Shown here in pieces: positions 50,997 through 59,053 of a DNA stretch of 64,000 nucleotides. The translations under genes were made by a program, and so were the position numbers. Numbering within the stretch: position 1 is the first letter of the stretch; every line of letters begins with the position of its first letter. Below the pieces are notes generated by a model, which saw only the letters and a list, made by a program, of their open reading frames with translations, was not told where the DNA came from and did no database searches. Source of the stretch: Anaerotruncus massiliensis (ex Togo et al. 2026) (GTDB lineage: Bacteria; Bacillota; Clostridia; Oscillospirales; Ruminococcaceae); NCBI RefSeq assembly GCF_900199635.1, contig NZ_LT962687.1, positions 1,163,501-1,227,500 on the forward strand. The letters are read 5' to 3'.

Positions 50997-51775
50997 TCCG
51001 CGTCCTCCTTTTCATTCGACAGGTAGTTTTCGATGCGGCACTGTTCTGTGACTTCCTTCCCGAGGAGGGTGATGGCCTTCCGCGGGCAGAGGCTGATGCA
51101 GCGGTAGCACATGGTGCAGCGGCCGCGCGGCAGGGGCCTTCCGTTTTGTATGGAAAGGTTGCGCATGGGGCAGACCCTTTCGCAGAGGCCGCAGCCGACG
51201 CACGCCCCGCTGAATTTGGGCCCGTCGGAATAGCGCGCCGTCTTGCCGTAAAACCAGAGGCGCTGTCCCAGCAGGCCCGCGATGCGGCGGGAGAGTCCCA
51301 GCCCGTCCCTTGGGAAGTCCCCGGCCAGGATGCGGGCGGCGGCCTCCCGCATCTTTTTTTCCGCCGCTTTGACGATTTTCCGGTTTTCCTCGAGCGGCTT
51401 TTTCAGAAGCCTGCTGTCGCAGACGGAGTCGGGCATGCGCAGGTGCAGGCCGCCGGTGACGGCGGCGCCGCACCTCTTCAGGATTCTGGCGGCGCAGCCC
51501 GCGCCGTCGCCGCTGAACGCGCCCATGGTCGCCAGGCAGAGGACCTGCTTTCCCCGCCAGAGCTCCGCATGGTCCCGGATGAACGCGCGCACCATCAGCG
51601 GGGCGTTGGAGTACTGGATGGGGTACGCCAAAACGATCGAGGAATGCGCCGCGGCCCGTTCGGCGGCGTTTTCCTCCTCGATGGGCACCGCCTCCGCCGT
51701 TTCGTCGAGCAGGCGCAGCAGGTATTCGACGCAGTATCTGGTGTTGCCGGTTCCGCTCAGGTAGAGACCGATCAC
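50993..51775 (-). CDS. EFR1-type flavodoxin-ferredoxin fusion
   Basis: 260 residues. N-terminal flavodoxin-like domain (MIGLYLSGTGNTRYCVEYLL with the phosphate loop SGTGNT). C-terminal 2x[4Fe-4S] ferredoxin domain with CVGCGLCERVCP and CTMCYRCISLCP, each a C-x2-C-x2-3-C-x3-C set. It should transfer electrons between reduced ferredoxin or flavin pools and an unknown acceptor. It is co-transcribed with the aldehyde-responsive MerR gene and divergent from the AKR/ADH operon, so it may supply reductant to that detoxification module (inference). Confidence 0.9.
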   Translation of the reverse strand: MIGLYLSGTGNTRYCVEYLLRLLDETAEAVPIEEENAAERAAAHSSIVLAYPIQYSNAPLMVRAFIRDHAELWRGKQVLCLATMGAFSGDGAGCAARILKRCGAAVTGGLHLRMPDSVCDSRLLKKPLEENRKIVKAAEKKMREAAARILAGDFPRDGLGLSRRIAGLLGQRLWFYGKTARYSDGPKFSGACVGCGLCERVCPMRNLSIQNGRPLPRGRCTMCYRCISLCPRKAITLLGKEVTEQCRIENYLSNEKEDAE

Positions 51776-51820
51776 GCCGGGACGCCTCCTTTCACCGGGG
51801 AAGAATATTTTTTGGGGGTA

Positions 51821-51851
51821 TTGACTTCGAGCATACTCTAAGGTCTATAAT
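51821..51851 (+). promoter_or_regulatory. MerR-type promoter of the aldo-keto reductase/alcohol dehydrogenase operon
   Basis: TTGACT (51821-51826) and TATAAT (51846-51851) are separated by 19 bp. The dyad CTTCGAG-CATA-CTCTAAG (51825-51842, one mismatch between the arms) lies over the -35/spacer. This is the known layout for AdhR/NmlR-type MerR activators. Confidence 0.85.
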
Positions 51852-51924
51852 CATATCGTACCAGAAACGCCGCCGCGGCGCAAGCGGCGGAATATCATCA
51901 GCGGAGAAAGGATGCGGTGAAAGC

Positions 51925-52851
51925 ATGAGAACGATGAAGCTGGGCGCCGCCGGGCCGACCGTTCCGGTCGTCGCGGTCGGCTGTATGCGGATAAACAACC
52001 TCGACGGCCCCGCCGCCGAACGGTTCGTGCAGGCGGCGCTCGATTTGGGCGCGAACTTTTTCGACCACGCGGACATCTACGGGGACGGCGCCTGCGAGGA
52101 GATCTTCGCGAAGGCGGCGCACATGAGCCCGTCGGTGCGGGAAAAACTGATCCTCCAGTCCAAATGCGGCATCGTCAAGAACCCGCGCATGTTCGATTTC
52201 AGCAGGCGGCACATCATCGAGTCGGTCGAGGGCAGCCTGCGCAGGCTCGGGACCGAATACCTGGACGTGCTGCTGCTCCACCGCCCCGACGCGCTGATGG
52301 AGCCCGACGAGGTCGCCGGCGCGTTCGAGGAGCTCGCCGCCGCGGGCAAGGTGCGGCACTTCGGCGTCTCCAACCAGAACCCCGGCCAGATGAAGCTGCT
52401 CCAGCGCGCGATGGGTCCCCGCCCGATCGTGGCCAACCAGCTCCAGCTGAGCATCACCAACTGCAACATGATCTCCAACGGCTTCAACGTCAACATGGAA
52501 AACGACTCCGCCCTCTGCCGCGACGGAAGCGTGCTCGACTTCTGCCGGCTCCACGACATCACGATCCAGCCCTGGTCCCCCTTCCAGTACGGGTTTTTCG
52601 AGGGGGTCTTCCTCGGCAGCGACAAATTCCCCGCGCTCAACCGCGTGATCGACGGGATCGCGGAGCGGCATGGGGTCAGCAATACGACGGTCGCCATCGC
52701 GTGGATCCTCCGCCATCCGGCCCATATGCAGCCGGTCGCGGGCACGATGAATCCCGGGCGGCTCGCGGATATCTGCCGCGCGGCGGACGTCACCCTCTCC
52801 CGTGAGGAGTGGTACGCGATCTATCAGGCGGCGGGCAACGTCCTGCCCTGA
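51925..52851 (+). CDS. Aldo-keto reductase (YdhF-like)
   Basis: 308 residues. The catalytic tetrad is recognisable: Asp and Tyr in NFFDHADIYGDG, Lys in LILQSKCGI, and His in VLLLHRPDAL. The C-terminal NADPH-binding segment (PVAGTMNPGRL) is of the AKR11/YdhF kind. It reduces aldehydes and ketones with NADPH. It is the first gene of an operon with an iron alcohol dehydrogenase under a MerR-type promoter, which fits detoxification of reactive aldehydes such as methylglyoxal; the specific substrate is not determined by sequence. Confidence 0.93.
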   Translation: MRTMKLGAAGPTVPVVAVGCMRINNLDGPAAERFVQAALDLGANFFDHADIYGDGACEEIFAKAAHMSPSVREKLILQSKCGIVKNPRMFDFSRRHIIESVEGSLRRLGTEYLDVLLLHRPDALMEPDEVAGAFEELAAAGKVRHFGVSNQNPGQMKLLQRAMGPRPIVANQLQLSITNCNMISNGFNVNMENDSALCRDGSVLDFCRLHDITIQPWSPFQYGFFEGVFLGSDKFPALNRVIDGIAERHGVSNTTVAIAWILRHPAHMQPVAGTMNPGRLADICRAADVTLSREEWYAIYQAAGNVLP

Positions 52852-52879
52852 TTCAAACGAGATAAAGGAGCGATATCAG

Positions 52880-54049
52880 ATGAAATTCAACTACTACATT
52901 CCCACCCGCATCCTCTTCGGCAAGGGGATGCTGAACCGGCTGTCGCGGCAGGAGCTGCCCGGCAAAAAGGCGCTCATCGTTACGACGGGCGGAACCTCGG
53001 TCAAAAAATACGGTTACCTCGCGCGGGTCGAGGAGCAGCTTGACAAGGCGGGCGCGGAGCACCTGCTCTTCGACAGGATCCTGCCCAACCCGATCAAGGA
53101 CCACGTTATGGAGGGCGCGGCGCTCGCCAAGGCAAACGGCGTGGACTTCGTCGTCGGGCTCGGCGGCGGCAGCGCGATCGACTCCGCCAAGGCGATCGCG
53201 ATCATGGCGGCCAACGAGGGGGACTACTGGGATTATATCTCGGGCGGCACCGGAAAGGGACTCACCCCTCCGAACGACCCGCTTCCCGTCGTCGCGATCA
53301 CGACGACGGCGGGTACCGGCACCGAGGCCGACCCCTGGACGGTGACCACCAAGACCGAGACGAACGAGAAGATCGGCGGCGGCTATGACAAGACCTTCCC
53401 GGTGCTGTCGGTCGTCGACCCCGAGCTGATGCTGACGGTGCCGAAGCGGCTGACCGCCTACCAGGGCTTCGACGCCCTCTTCCACAGCACCGAGGGGTAC
53501 CTCAACTGCACCGCCTACGTGCTCAGCGACCTCTACGCACTCAAGGCGATCGAGCTGATCGGCAAAAGCCTCGCGGCGGCGGTCGCGGACGGCGGCAACC
53601 TCGAGGCGCGCGCCGACGTCGCGCTGGCCAACACGCTGGCAGGCATGGTCGAATCGACCTCCGGCTGCACCTCCGAGCACAGCCTCGCCCACGCAATCAG
53701 CGCCTATCACCCGCAGTTCGAGCACGGCGCAGCGCTCATCTCGGTGAGCCGCGCCTACTATACCCACTGGGCGAAGGCGGGCTGCTGCGACGAGCGGATG
53801 GTCGATATGGCAAAGGCCCTCGGCAGGAAGGACGCGAAGGAGCCGATGGACTTTGTCGCCGCGCTCGAGGAGCTCATGCGCGCCTGCGGCGTGGACGACA
53901 TCAGGATGAGCGGCTACGGCATGAAGCGGGAGGAGCTTGAAAAGTACGCCCGCAACGCGCGGGAGACGATGGGCGGCCTCTACGAGGTCGACCCCGCGCC
54001 TCTCTCCGACGCGGACGCGCTGAAAATTTTGGAGGAGTCCTACCGGTAA
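52880..54049 (+). CDS. Iron-containing alcohol dehydrogenase
   Basis: 389 residues from ATG 52880, behind AAAGGAG. Group III ADH with the NAD-binding GLGGGSAIDSAKAIA, GTGTEADPW, and the metal-binding region GFDALFHSTEGYL and CTSEHSLAHAISAYHPQFEHG, which carries the usual Asp/His ligands. The closest general type is the butanol dehydrogenase/YqhD-like branch that reduces aldehydes to alcohols with NAD(P)H. It works downstream of the same MerR-controlled promoter as the aldo-keto reductase. Confidence 0.94.
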   Translation: MKFNYYIPTRILFGKGMLNRLSRQELPGKKALIVTTGGTSVKKYGYLARVEEQLDKAGAEHLLFDRILPNPIKDHVMEGAALAKANGVDFVVGLGGGSAIDSAKAIAIMAANEGDYWDYISGGTGKGLTPPNDPLPVVAITTTAGTGTEADPWTVTTKTETNEKIGGGYDKTFPVLSVVDPELMLTVPKRLTAYQGFDALFHSTEGYLNCTAYVLSDLYALKAIELIGKSLAAAVADGGNLEARADVALANTLAGMVESTSGCTSEHSLAHAISAYHPQFEHGAALISVSRAYYTHWAKAGCCDERMVDMAKALGRKDAKEPMDFVAALEELMRACGVDDIRMSGYGMKREELEKYARNARETMGGLYEVDPAPLSDADALKILEESYR

Positions 54050-54053
54050 CGGT

Positions 54054-54087
54054 AAAAAGGCCCCGGACATTGTCCGGGGCCTTTTTT
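54054..54087 (+). terminator. Terminator of the AKR/ADH operon
   Basis: GGCCCCGGAC / GTCCGGGGCC, loop ATT, flanked by an A run and a run of six T. Confidence 0.93.
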
Positions 54088-54261
54088 GTCAGATGCCCTG
54101 CCGGGCCGCGCCTCGGAAGAGTTCCGCGCGGCTCTAGGCGCAGGCGTCGAGCCCCGGCGCGCCGCCGTCCAGGACGGCGTGACGGTTGCGCGCCTGCCCC
54201 CGACCCGGCGGAGATTTTGCCGGTTTTTCCTGCGGCCGCGCGGCGCGGGAAAAATTCCCCC

Positions 54262-54290
54262 TTGCATTTTTGCGCGAAATGGGATATGAT
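54262..54290 (+). promoter_or_regulatory. Promoter of a candidate non-coding RNA
   Basis: TTGCAT (54262-54267), 17 bp, TATGAT (54285-54290). The stretch before it (54088-54261) has no supported gene. Confidence 0.65.
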
Positions 54291-54296
54291 ATCTGC

Positions 54297-54502
54297 AAAT
54301 CCTTCCGTTTGATCGGAACATACAGGGAGTAACGCTTGATGTCGGCAATTTATGAGGTGGCTTTCCACTAAAACCGAATAGCCCGGAACGGAGCGGGAGC
54401 GCGGGGAACGCCCGGCGCTTTTGCGACGTTTGCGCCACCTTTCGTGAATACTGTCGCGCAGCAGGCTGCGCAGCGCAGGACACGTTTGGCGTGTCCTTTT
54501 TT
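54297..54502 (+). ncRNA. Candidate structured non-coding RNA (about 205 nt)
   Basis: A transcript from the 54262 promoter would end at an intrinsic terminator (AGGACACG / CGTGTCCT at 54477-54497 plus six T). No ORF with an SD is contained in it. Visible structure: GTGG-CTTT-CCAC near 54357-54368, a long-range pairing AGGTGGC (54355-54361) with GCCACCT (54434-54440) that is mutually exclusive with it, and a perfect hairpin GCGCAGC-AG-GCTGCGC (54456-54471). The size and elongated fold recall 6S RNA, but I cannot confirm a family. A cis-regulatory leader is less likely because rsgA starts 167 bases past the terminator. Confidence 0.45.
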
Positions 54503-54668
54503 GCGCCCTGATCGCGCGCAGCGGCACGCCGGACAATCCCGCGGAGACAGGCTGAAAGGTTCTGTTTCCGCGGGATTTTTGCGTCTTGGTGAGGAAAGCC
54601 CGGATGGAAAGGAGAGGCCGGAACGGCCGAACATTTGGAACCTGTATTTTATTCGGAGGGAACAACAT

Positions 54669-56060
54669 TTGAATATCGAACAATATGGATTTCGCCGGAC
54701 AGACCTGCCGCAGGATGCGCGGGGAATCCCGGCGCGCATAACGGCGGTCCGCCGCGGCTGCTTTGAGATCGTCTGCGACAGGGGCGCCGGCCTCGCGCGC
54801 CTCGCGGCGGACGCCCGCCGCGAGGACGGGGAGACCGGCCCGACGGTCGGGGATTTCGTCCTGCTCGACTGGCGGGAGGACGGGGAAAGCCGCATCCTGG
54901 AGATGCTGCCCCGCAGAACCCGGTTCTCCCGCCGGGACCCCTCCTCGTCCGGGCACGGGGAACAGGCGGTGGCGGCGAACTTCGACTATGTCTTCATTTT
55001 GCAGCCGCTCGGGAGCGGATTTCGCCCGCGCGGGCTGGAGCGGTACCTGTCGCTCGCGTGGCAGTCGGGCGCCGTCCCGGCGGTCCTGCTCACAAAGGCG
55101 GATGCCGTGGAGGACTTCACGGACCAGCTCCGCGCGGCGGAAAAGCTCGCCGCCGGGACGGGGGTCTTCGCGGTCAGCGCCCGCACGGGGTACGGCCTCG
55201 ACCAGCTCGCCGGCTACCTGAAGCCGGGCAGGACGGTCGTCTTCCTCGGCCCGTCGGGCGCGGGAAAGTCGACCCTTGTGAACGCGCTGGCGGGCGGGGA
55301 GGTCATGCGCACCTCCGGCATCCGCGAAAAGGACGGGCGGGGCAGGCACACGACCACCCACCGCCAGCTGCTCCTGCTGGAAAACGGCGTGCTGGCGATC
55401 GACACGCCCGGCATGCGCGAGCTCGGGATGTGGGAGGCGGAGGAGGGGATCTCCCGCGGCTTCCCCGACGTCGAGGAGCACCTCGGGCACTGCCGGTTCA
55501 GCGACTGCCGCCACCAGGGGGAACCCGGCTGCGCGGTGGCGGAGGCGATCCGGCGCGGCGAGCTTTCGCCCGAACGCTGGGAGTCCTACCGGAAGCTCCG
55601 GGAGGAATCGCGGCTTTCCGGAAGCAAGGCGGATTTCCTGCGGGAAAAGCAGCGCCGGCAGAAGGAGCTCTCCAAGACCCTGCGGCAGTGGAAGAAGGCG
55701 GACTACCGCCATGAGCCCTGCATGGAGAGCTTCACCTGCAAGGTCTGCGGCGCTCTGGTGACGCCGGAGGACGCCGGGAGCCGCCACCGCAACCACTGTC
55801 CCCGCTGCCTGTCGAGCGTCCATGTCGACAACCGCCCGGGGGACCGGGCGTCGCTCTGCGGGGGCACGATGGACCCCATCGGCGTCTGGGTGCGCAAGGA
55901 CGGGGAGTGGGCCCTCATCCACCGCTGCCGGGCGTGCGGCGCGCTCAGCTCGAACCGGATCGCGGCGGACGACAACCCCGCCCTGCTCATGTCCATCGCG
56001 GTGAAGCCGCTGGCGGAGCCGCCCTTCCCGCTCTGGCAAGCCGCCCCGGAGAAGCCGTAG
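54669..56060 (+). CDS. rsgA: RsgA ribosome-assembly GTPase with C-terminal RNHCP domain
   Basis: 463 residues from TTG 54669, with GGAGGG 8 bases upstream. An OB-fold domain (about 20-85) is followed by the circularly permuted GTPase (G4 LLTKADAV before P-loop FLGPSGAGKSTLVNALAG and DTPGMRELG) and the RsgA zinc segment (C-R-F-S-D-C-R-H...C). Residues 350-457 add an RNHCP domain: CKVCGALVTPEDAG, HRNHCPRCLSSVHVD, CGGTMDPIGVWV and HRCRACG form probable zinc pairs. RsgA helps complete the 30S decoding centre and releases by GTP hydrolysis. The extra zinc domain suggests additional rRNA or nucleic-acid contact (inference). Confidence 0.9.
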   Translation: MNIEQYGFRRTDLPQDARGIPARITAVRRGCFEIVCDRGAGLARLAADARREDGETGPTVGDFVLLDWREDGESRILEMLPRRTRFSRRDPSSSGHGEQAVAANFDYVFILQPLGSGFRPRGLERYLSLAWQSGAVPAVLLTKADAVEDFTDQLRAAEKLAAGTGVFAVSARTGYGLDQLAGYLKPGRTVVFLGPSGAGKSTLVNALAGGEVMRTSGIREKDGRGRHTTTHRQLLLLENGVLAIDTPGMRELGMWEAEEGISRGFPDVEEHLGHCRFSDCRHQGEPGCAVAEAIRRGELSPERWESYRKLREESRLSGSKADFLREKQRRQKELSKTLRQWKKADYRHEPCMESFTCKVCGALVTPEDAGSRHRNHCPRCLSSVHVDNRPGDRASLCGGTMDPIGVWVRKDGEWALIHRCRACGALSSNRIAADDNPALLMSIAVKPLAEPPFPLWQAAPEKP

Positions 56061-56077
56061 GCGGAGATTGGGAAAAT

Positions 56078-56107
56078 GAAAAGCAGCCGCGTAAGCGGCT
56101 GCTTTTC
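56078..56107. terminator. Bidirectional terminator between rsgA and the YHYH gene
   Basis: GAAAAGCAGCCGC-GTAA-GCGGCTGCTTTTC: A-run and T-run flanks serve both convergent genes. Confidence 0.9.
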
Positions 56108-56129
56108 TGCGGCGCGGGACGCTGCCCGC

Positions 56130-56576
56130 TCAGTGGCATTTCGTGCAGGCGGTGTAACCCATCGCCTCGGCGTTCGCCGTGTTGTAGGCCACAAAGCCCG
56201 CCGTCTCGTCAAAGTCGGTGCAGCCGAGCCTGTGGTAGACGGTGGAGCCCTCCCCCTGGATGAGCGCGATATAGGTGTCGAGGAAGAGCGCCTTCTCGGC
56301 GTCCGTCTTGCCGGTCACGGCCGGCGCGGCCGCCGCCGCGGGGGCGGAGGCCTCGGCGGGCGCGGAAGCGGCGGGGACCGCCGGCGCGCTCTCGTAGGGG
56401 CAGACGCCGTTCGGATGCAGGTGCGCGGGATAGCCGTGGTGGTAGTGGTAGGGGCCGAGCCCGCTGACGTTTTTGTTGTCGTGGTGGCCGCCGGCGGAAT
56501 CGGTGCGCCCCGAATGGGCGGAAACCGGCAGCGAAAGCAGCAGGACGGACAGCAGGACGCAGAGCATTTTTTTCAT
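56130..56576 (-). CDS. Secreted YHYH-motif protein
   Basis: 148 residues. Signal peptide 1-20 (LPVSA-HS). The mature start has a histidine-rich motif, GRTDSAGGHHDNKNVSGLGP followed by YHYHHGYPAHLHPNGVCPY, known from YHYH-domain proteins and likely to bind metal. An Ala/Pro linker and a C-terminal segment with two cysteine pairs (HRLGC...YTACTKCH) follow. The C-terminal half resembles tails seen on clostridial cell-surface proteins. SD AGGAGG lies upstream on the minus strand. Function unknown; zinc or copper binding outside the cell is plausible. Confidence 0.75.
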   Translation of the reverse strand: MKKMLCVLLSVLLLSLPVSAHSGRTDSAGGHHDNKNVSGLGPYHYHHGYPAHLHPNGVCPYESAPAVPAASAPAEASAPAAAAAPAVTGKTDAEKALFLDTYIALIQGEGSTVYHRLGCTDFDETAGFVAYNTANAEAMGYTACTKCH

Positions 56577-56737
56577 GGGACAACACCTCCTGCACCCATT
56601 GTACCCTCCGGAAAATACTGGGAATGTCGAAATCTGTCGAACGGCGGAGGAAAAACCATCCGCGCCGCGGCTGCGCGGCGTGATCAAAAAGCCGTCCGTT
56701 GTAAAGGCAATTTTTCCAACAAATTCTCTTTTTCACC

Positions 56738-56771
56738 TTGACATTCCCGCATCAATATGGTAAGGTATAAT
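56738..56771 (+). promoter_or_regulatory. Promoter of tRNA-Leu
   Basis: TTGACA (56738-56743). The hexamer 17 bp downstream is TAAGGT (56761-56766); a perfect TATAAT lies 22 bp downstream (56766-56771). Which -10 is used is unclear. Confidence 0.5.
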
Positions 56772-56820
56772 TCGTCGAGTGAAGCTCGGCTTTTGATTTG
56801 CCCTCGGTCCTGATGGACAT

Positions 56821-56903
56821 GCGGTGGTGCTGGAATCGGCAGACAGGCACGTTTGAGGGGCGTGTGCGCGAGCGTGTGGGTTCAAGTCCCATCCACCGCA
56901 CCA
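56821..56903 (+). tRNA. tRNA-Leu (anticodon GAG)
   Basis: 83 nt with the CCA end encoded. Acceptor stem GCGGTGG / CCACCGC, D arm CTGGAATCGGCAGACAG, anticodon stem CACGT / GCGTG around the loop TTGAGGG (anticodon GAG, reads CUC/CUU), a long variable arm (TGCGCGAGC), and T arm GTGGG-TTCAAGT-CCCAT. The long variable arm and anticodon identify a leucine tRNA. A single isolated tRNA gene with its own promoter and terminator. Confidence 0.95.
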
Positions 56904-56909
56904 AAAAAG

Positions 56910-56939
56910 ACACCAGTCGCTGCGGCGGCTGGTGTTTTT
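56910..56939 (+). terminator. Terminator of the tRNA-Leu transcript
   Basis: ACACCAGTCGC pairs with GCGGCTGGTGT (one G-T pair, loop TGCG), followed by TTTTT. Confidence 0.85.
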
Positions 56940-56983
56940 ATTTTTGTCCGGCGCGCCGGGCGTCGAATAGAGGAGGCTTTTCC

Positions 56984-57649
56984 TTGAGACGGAGACTGCG
57001 TTTTGACATTTGGCTTTCCTTGCTGCTGGCTCTGCCGATCATGCTGGGGATCGTCTGGCTCTTCAACCACGCCGTTTTCCCCGCGCTCTACGAGTCCTAC
57101 GCCGCTTCCAACGCGGGCGGGGCGGGGACGGTGGGCGCGCCCGCCGCCGGGGACACCTTCCGGGCGCGCACGCTGGACGAGATGCTGGAGCACGGGACGT
57201 TCACCTTCGGCGGCGACCTGTACGCCGTCCTCAACAACGGCGGCCCCTTCTACAAAAGCCGGCGGTGGGAGGCGCTCGAACTGGAGGACGGCAGCCGGAT
57301 CGCGGCGAGGATCAACCATGACGCGATCCGGGACGACGGGGAACCAGGCCTCTACAGCCACGACATCCTCCTGCCGGTGGGGACGATCGTCCATGGGGAG
57401 CTGCCGGCGGAGCTTGTCGAGGGATTCGCCCCCTACGGCGGGCTCACCCGCACCGACCTGATGGTGGACATGGAGGGCGGGCACGCCGTTTACGGCTACG
57501 ACACCCTCAACGGATACATCGTCGTCCCGATGCAGCTCGTCCTGCTGGTCGGGTTCGCGCTGCTCTTCCACCGCATCGGCGTGAAAATGGGGCTGTTCCC
57601 GCCGATCCTCCCCCGCCGCGTGCGGGAAAAGACGGAGGCCGCCGAATAG
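56984..57649 (+). CDS. Two-helix membrane protein with an extracytoplasmic domain
   Basis: 221 residues from TTG 56984, with AGAGGAGG upstream; no better start exists in frame downstream. One membrane helix at about 10-32, an extracellular domain of about 135 residues (SGGDLYAVL-type beta segments, TLDEMLEHGTFTFGGDLYAV, SHDILLPVGTIVHGELPAEL) and a second helix at about 178-198 with a basic tail. I do not recognise the domain. Single-gene unit with its own terminator. Confidence 0.65.
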   Translation: MRRRLRFDIWLSLLLALPIMLGIVWLFNHAVFPALYESYAASNAGGAGTVGAPAAGDTFRARTLDEMLEHGTFTFGGDLYAVLNNGGPFYKSRRWEALELEDGSRIAARINHDAIRDDGEPGLYSHDILLPVGTIVHGELPAELVEGFAPYGGLTRTDLMVDMEGGHAVYGYDTLNGYIVVPMQLVLLVGFALLFHRIGVKMGLFPPILPRRVREKTEAAE

Positions 57650-57671
57650 CGGCGCTCTTCCGGACATGCCG

Positions 57672-57703
57672 AAAATCCGGACGCAAAGCGTCCGGATTTT
57701 TTT
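57672..57703 (+). terminator. Terminator after the two-helix membrane protein
   Basis: AAAATCCGGACGC-AAA-GCGTCCGGATTTTTTT. Confidence 0.93.
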
Positions 57704-58185
57704 GCCTTCCCGCACCGGAGGCACCGCGATGGAAAAAAGCGGGCGCGGTGTGCAGGAATCCGGTTAGATTTTGACACGTAAGGGGTGTATGACTTCAAGT
57801 ATAATCCTTTTTCCGGACAGCCGCCGCCCTTCATTGGCGGACAAATGCATGTATATTTTCCGCGCCCCGGACGAATATACAGTGGATAAGCTGTTGAAAC
57901 GACGGGGGAGAAGGGGGCCGTCTCGCTGATTACGGGGAAACGGTCCTGTGGAAAACTCGGTGGAAAGTGTTTATAACTTTGTGTATATTCTGTGAACCGT
58001 TTGCCGCAGTCACGGAAATGGGGCGGAACGCCCCTGCTTTCGCCGGTTTTGCAACCTTTTGTGCGCTGCAGGCATCCATTTTCTGGCTTTACAAGGCAAA
58101 TGCCGATGTTGTATAATAAGCACGTTACCGCGGCCGGAGGGGCGGCGGGGGGACGGACGGAATACGCGCCGTTAGGAGTAAAGGG
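57704..58185 (+). other. Intergenic region with DnaA-box-like 9-mers and a promoter
   Basis: No gene is supported here. Between 57881 and 57988 there are four same-strand 9-mers related to the DnaA box TGTGGATAA: AGTGGATAA (57881), TGTGGAAAA (57947), GGTGGAAAG (57959) and TGTGTATAT (57980), in a locally AT-richer segment. A promoter for the SGNH hydrolase follows: TTTACA (58088-58093), 18 bp, TATAAT (58112-58117). Confidence 0.4.
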
Positions 58186-59037
58186 ATGTTTGAAAAGAAA
58201 CCGCCCAAGGTGATTCGCGGGCACAATCGGAATATGCTCTGGCCGGTGCTCGGCCTGCTGGCGTTCGCGCTGGTTTTTTCGCTGGCCGTGGCCGGGATTT
58301 GGCAGAAGGTGGCCGCCGAACCGGAGGAGAGCGCGCCCTCCGTGGCGGAAAGCGCCGCGCCGGAATCGAGCGAGCCGGAGGCGTCCTCCTCCGAGCCGGA
58401 GGAGAGCAGCGAACCGGAGGCGCCGGAGAAGCCCGCGCTGCCCGATGGGGCGGTCCCCGAATCGGAGCGGGTGATGGGCACCTACTTTGACGACGCGGCG
58501 TTCGTCGGGGATTCGATCACCGAGGGGATCGGCCTCTACGGGCTCATGTCCAACACCACGGTGCTCGCGGGCACCAGCGTCAACCTCGACACCGTCTACA
58601 CGCGCGAGGTCGTCAAGACGGAGGAGGGGCGCATCACGATCATGGACGCGCTCGGGCAGAAGCCCTATGCCAAACTCTACATCATGCTGGGCGGGAACGA
58701 GGCCCGGGAGGACACCGCGACCTTCATCGCCCGTTACGGCAAGCTGCTCGACGACATCAAGGCGCTCCAGCCGAACGCGCTGATCTACGTCCAGTCGATC
58801 CTTCCGGTGACGCCGGACAACATCTACAACCTGGACAACAGCCATATCGACGCCTTCAACGCGGCGCTGCTCGAGCTCAGCAAGGAGAAGGGCGTCTACT
58901 TCGTCAACGTGGCCGAGGCGCTCAAGAACGACAGGGGCGAACTGCCCGAGGAGGCCTCCCCGACCGACGGGATGCACTTTGGGCCGGAATATTACACCAA
59001 GTGGTTTGAATACCTCAAAACCCACACCGTATCATAA
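58186..59037 (+). CDS. Membrane-anchored SGNH/GDSL hydrolase
   Basis: 283 residues. A single N-terminal helix (about 18-40) with a basic cytoplasmic start, a Ser/Glu/Pro linker (about 45-92), then an SGNH hydrolase: block I FVGDSITEG with the nucleophile serine, block III LGGNEA with the asparagine, and block V DGMHFGPEYY with the Asp-x-x-His pair. The active site should face outward and remove acyl groups, for example acetyl groups from cell-wall polymers or glycans (family-based inference). The next gene, a DUF4358 lipoprotein, starts 16 bases later; this pairing suggests a shared envelope function. Confidence 0.88.
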   Translation: MFEKKPPKVIRGHNRNMLWPVLGLLAFALVFSLAVAGIWQKVAAEPEESAPSVAESAAPESSEPEASSSEPEESSEPEAPEKPALPDGAVPESERVMGTYFDDAAFVGDSITEGIGLYGLMSNTTVLAGTSVNLDTVYTREVVKTEEGRITIMDALGQKPYAKLYIMLGGNEAREDTATFIARYGKLLDDIKALQPNALIYVQSILPVTPDNIYNLDNSHIDAFNAALLELSKEKGVYFVNVAEALKNDRGELPEEASPTDGMHFGPEYYTKWFEYLKTHTVS

Positions 59038-59053
59038 ATAAGGAGCTGTCATC

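Noticed and set aside
57840-58000. Chromosomal replication origin
   Set aside because: The DnaA-like boxes are imperfect, and dnaA, dnaN, gidA and rpmH are not in the neighbourhood.
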